This document shows, in pieces, positions 13,706 through 14,543 of a stretch of 14,543 nt of DNA. The position numbers and the translations under genes are program-made. The first letter of the stretch is position 1; each line of letters starts with the position of its first letter. The notes beneath the pieces were generated by a model, which ran no database searches, was not told where the DNA came from, and saw only the letters and a program-made list of their open reading frames with translations. The stretch covers positions 1 to 14,543 of the forward strand of contig JAZNXY010000053.1 of assembly GCA_045594105.1 (NCBI GenBank), read 5' to 3'. The DNA comes from URNF01 sp045594105. Lineage in GTDB: Bacteria > Bacillota > Clostridia > Oscillospirales > Acutalibacteraceae.

Positions 13706-14543
13706 AACAAGAATATTTTCAGCAGGCACCCGAAGTGTTAAAAGGTTTTCTCGGATACATGGAAACCGTCAAAGGTCGTTCGGCAACGACGGTGAATGAA
13801 TATTTTACGGATTTGCGGTTGTTTTTTCGCTTTTTGAAGCAACAACGAGGTCTTGTCCCCCATGATATGCCCGAGGAAGAAATCTCGATTTTAGACGTAG
13901 ATATTGCTTTGCTGCGCACGGTAACACTGAATGATTTATATGAGTTTATGAATTATTTACGTTCCGAACGTGACAATTCCAATACCAGCCGTGCACGCAA
14001 GACCTCTTCCCTACGCCGCTTTTTTAATTATCTTACGGAAAATGTACAACTGCTCGAAAGTAACCCTGCACGCAATTTGAGCACCCCGAAAACCGCAAAA
14101 ACATTGCCGAAATATTTATCATTAGAACAGTCGATTGAGCTGTTAAAAGCAACAGGCGGCGGAGAATATGCCGCACGTGATTTTTGTATGATTGTTTTAT
14201 TACTCAACTGCGGTTTGCGTCGTGCAGAACTTGCCGGCATCAACATACGAGATATTCGTGACGATCATACGTTATTAGTGCGAGGAAAAGGTAACAAGGA
14301 ACGTGTTATTCACCTAAATACCGCTTGTATAGATGCCATTCGTGAATATCTGAAGGTAAGACCAAAAGACGGTGTGAAAGACCGTCAGGCACTGTTTTTG
14401 AGCCATAATAAGCAACGTATCACCTTACAAGGTGTGCATTATGTAATAAAAGGATACTTAAAAGCGATTGGTCTTGAAGATTTATCCACGCATAAATTGC
14501 GTCATACAGCGGCAACCTTGATGTATCAGCAAGGCGGCGTGGA
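13702..14543 (+). CDS. XerC/XerD-type tyrosine recombinase, C-terminus beyond the window
   Basis: 280 codons are visible. The N-terminal core-binding (SAM-like) domain spans about 10-125, with KGRSATTVNEYFTDLRLFFR and TSRARKTSSLRRFFNYLTEN. The catalytic domain begins near residue 140. Visible active-site residues are R173 in NCGLRRAEL, K196 in RGKGNKERV, and H264 and R267 in THKLRHTAA. The second His/Trp and the nucleophilic Tyr would lie just past the window edge. Such enzymes resolve chromosome dimers at dif or act as integrases; no att site, tRNA target or phage gene is visible, and conserved Xer-like motifs favour a housekeeping role. GGAGG lies nine bases before the ATG, directly behind a 15-bp palindrome. 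The ORF is complete at the 5' end and otherwise intact as far as seen. Confidence 0.9.
   Translation, partial: MKQEYFQQAPEVLKGFLGYMETVKGRSATTVNEYFTDLRLFFRFLKQQRGLVPHDMPEEEISILDVDIALLRTVTLNDLYEFMNYLRSERDNSNTSRARKTSSLRRFFNYLTENVQLLESNPARNLSTPKTAKTLPKYLSLEQSIELLKATGGGEYAARDFCMIVLLLNCGLRRAELAGINIRDIRDDHTLLVRGKGNKERVIHLNTACIDAIREYLKVRPKDGVKDRQALFLSHNKQRITLQGVHYVIKGYLKAIGLEDLSTHKLRHTAATLMYQQGGV

Noticed and set aside
13702..14543. Integrase of a mobile element
   Set aside because: No attachment-site repeats, tRNA, excisionase or phage genes are visible; the motifs are Xer-like, although the far side of the gene is outside the window.

Overview
This window looks like chromosomal housekeeping and sporulation DNA from a spore-forming Firmicute. 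It is most likely a Clostridia member, and an Oscillospiraceae/Ruminococcaceae-type lineage is my tentative guess. The reasons are moderate GC content, strong GGAGG-type ribosome binding sites, genes packed with ATGA/GTGA overlaps, SpoIID- and SpoVB-type proteins, and family choices common in Clostridia (DUF4080 radical SAM protein, tandem M42 peptidases, Met_gamma_lyase-family PLP enzyme). No tRNA, rRNA, CRISPR array, insertion sequence or prophage was seen.

Layout. (1) 2-2499, plus strand: the 3' part of rarA (replication-fork AAA+ ATPase), overlapped by a B12-binding radical SAM gene. (2) 2496-6796, minus strand: a four-gene run, in transcription order a Pro-rich protein with a carboxypeptidase-regulatory-like domain, a SpoIID-like protein with three peptidoglycan-binding (PGB) modules, a two-module PGB protein, and a SpoVB/MurJ-type flippase. 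The flippase stop codon interlocks with that of the convergent radical SAM gene. (3) 6861-8822, minus strand: a RING-like/zinc-ribbon/DUF2628 membrane protein followed by galU, with a good sigma-A promoter at one end and a hairpin terminator at the other. (4) 8870-13036, plus strand: a tightly coupled operon of two M42 aminopeptidase paralogues, a GNAT acetyltransferase and a PLP enzyme, with a consensus promoter and a strong terminator. (5) 12988-13701: about 700 bases with no recognisable gene but rich in signals, namely a near-perfect promoter, a 14-bp palindromic operator and strong Shine-Dalgarno sequence, then AT-rich DNA with further inverted repeats. (6) 13702-end: the first 280 codons of a XerC/XerD-type tyrosine recombinase, cut by the window edge.

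How the genes fit together. Region 2 looks like an envelope or spore-cortex module. A lipid II-type flippase is cotranscribed with proteins that should bind and perhaps cleave peptidoglycan, yet none of the three soluble proteins has a visible signal peptide or membrane anchor. That is the most interesting protein-level observation, because such proteins could act from the mother-cell side as spore coat or germination factors. Region 4 looks like peptide and amino-acid turnover. Region 5 is the most puzzling DNA: good regulatory machinery pointing at no convincing gene.
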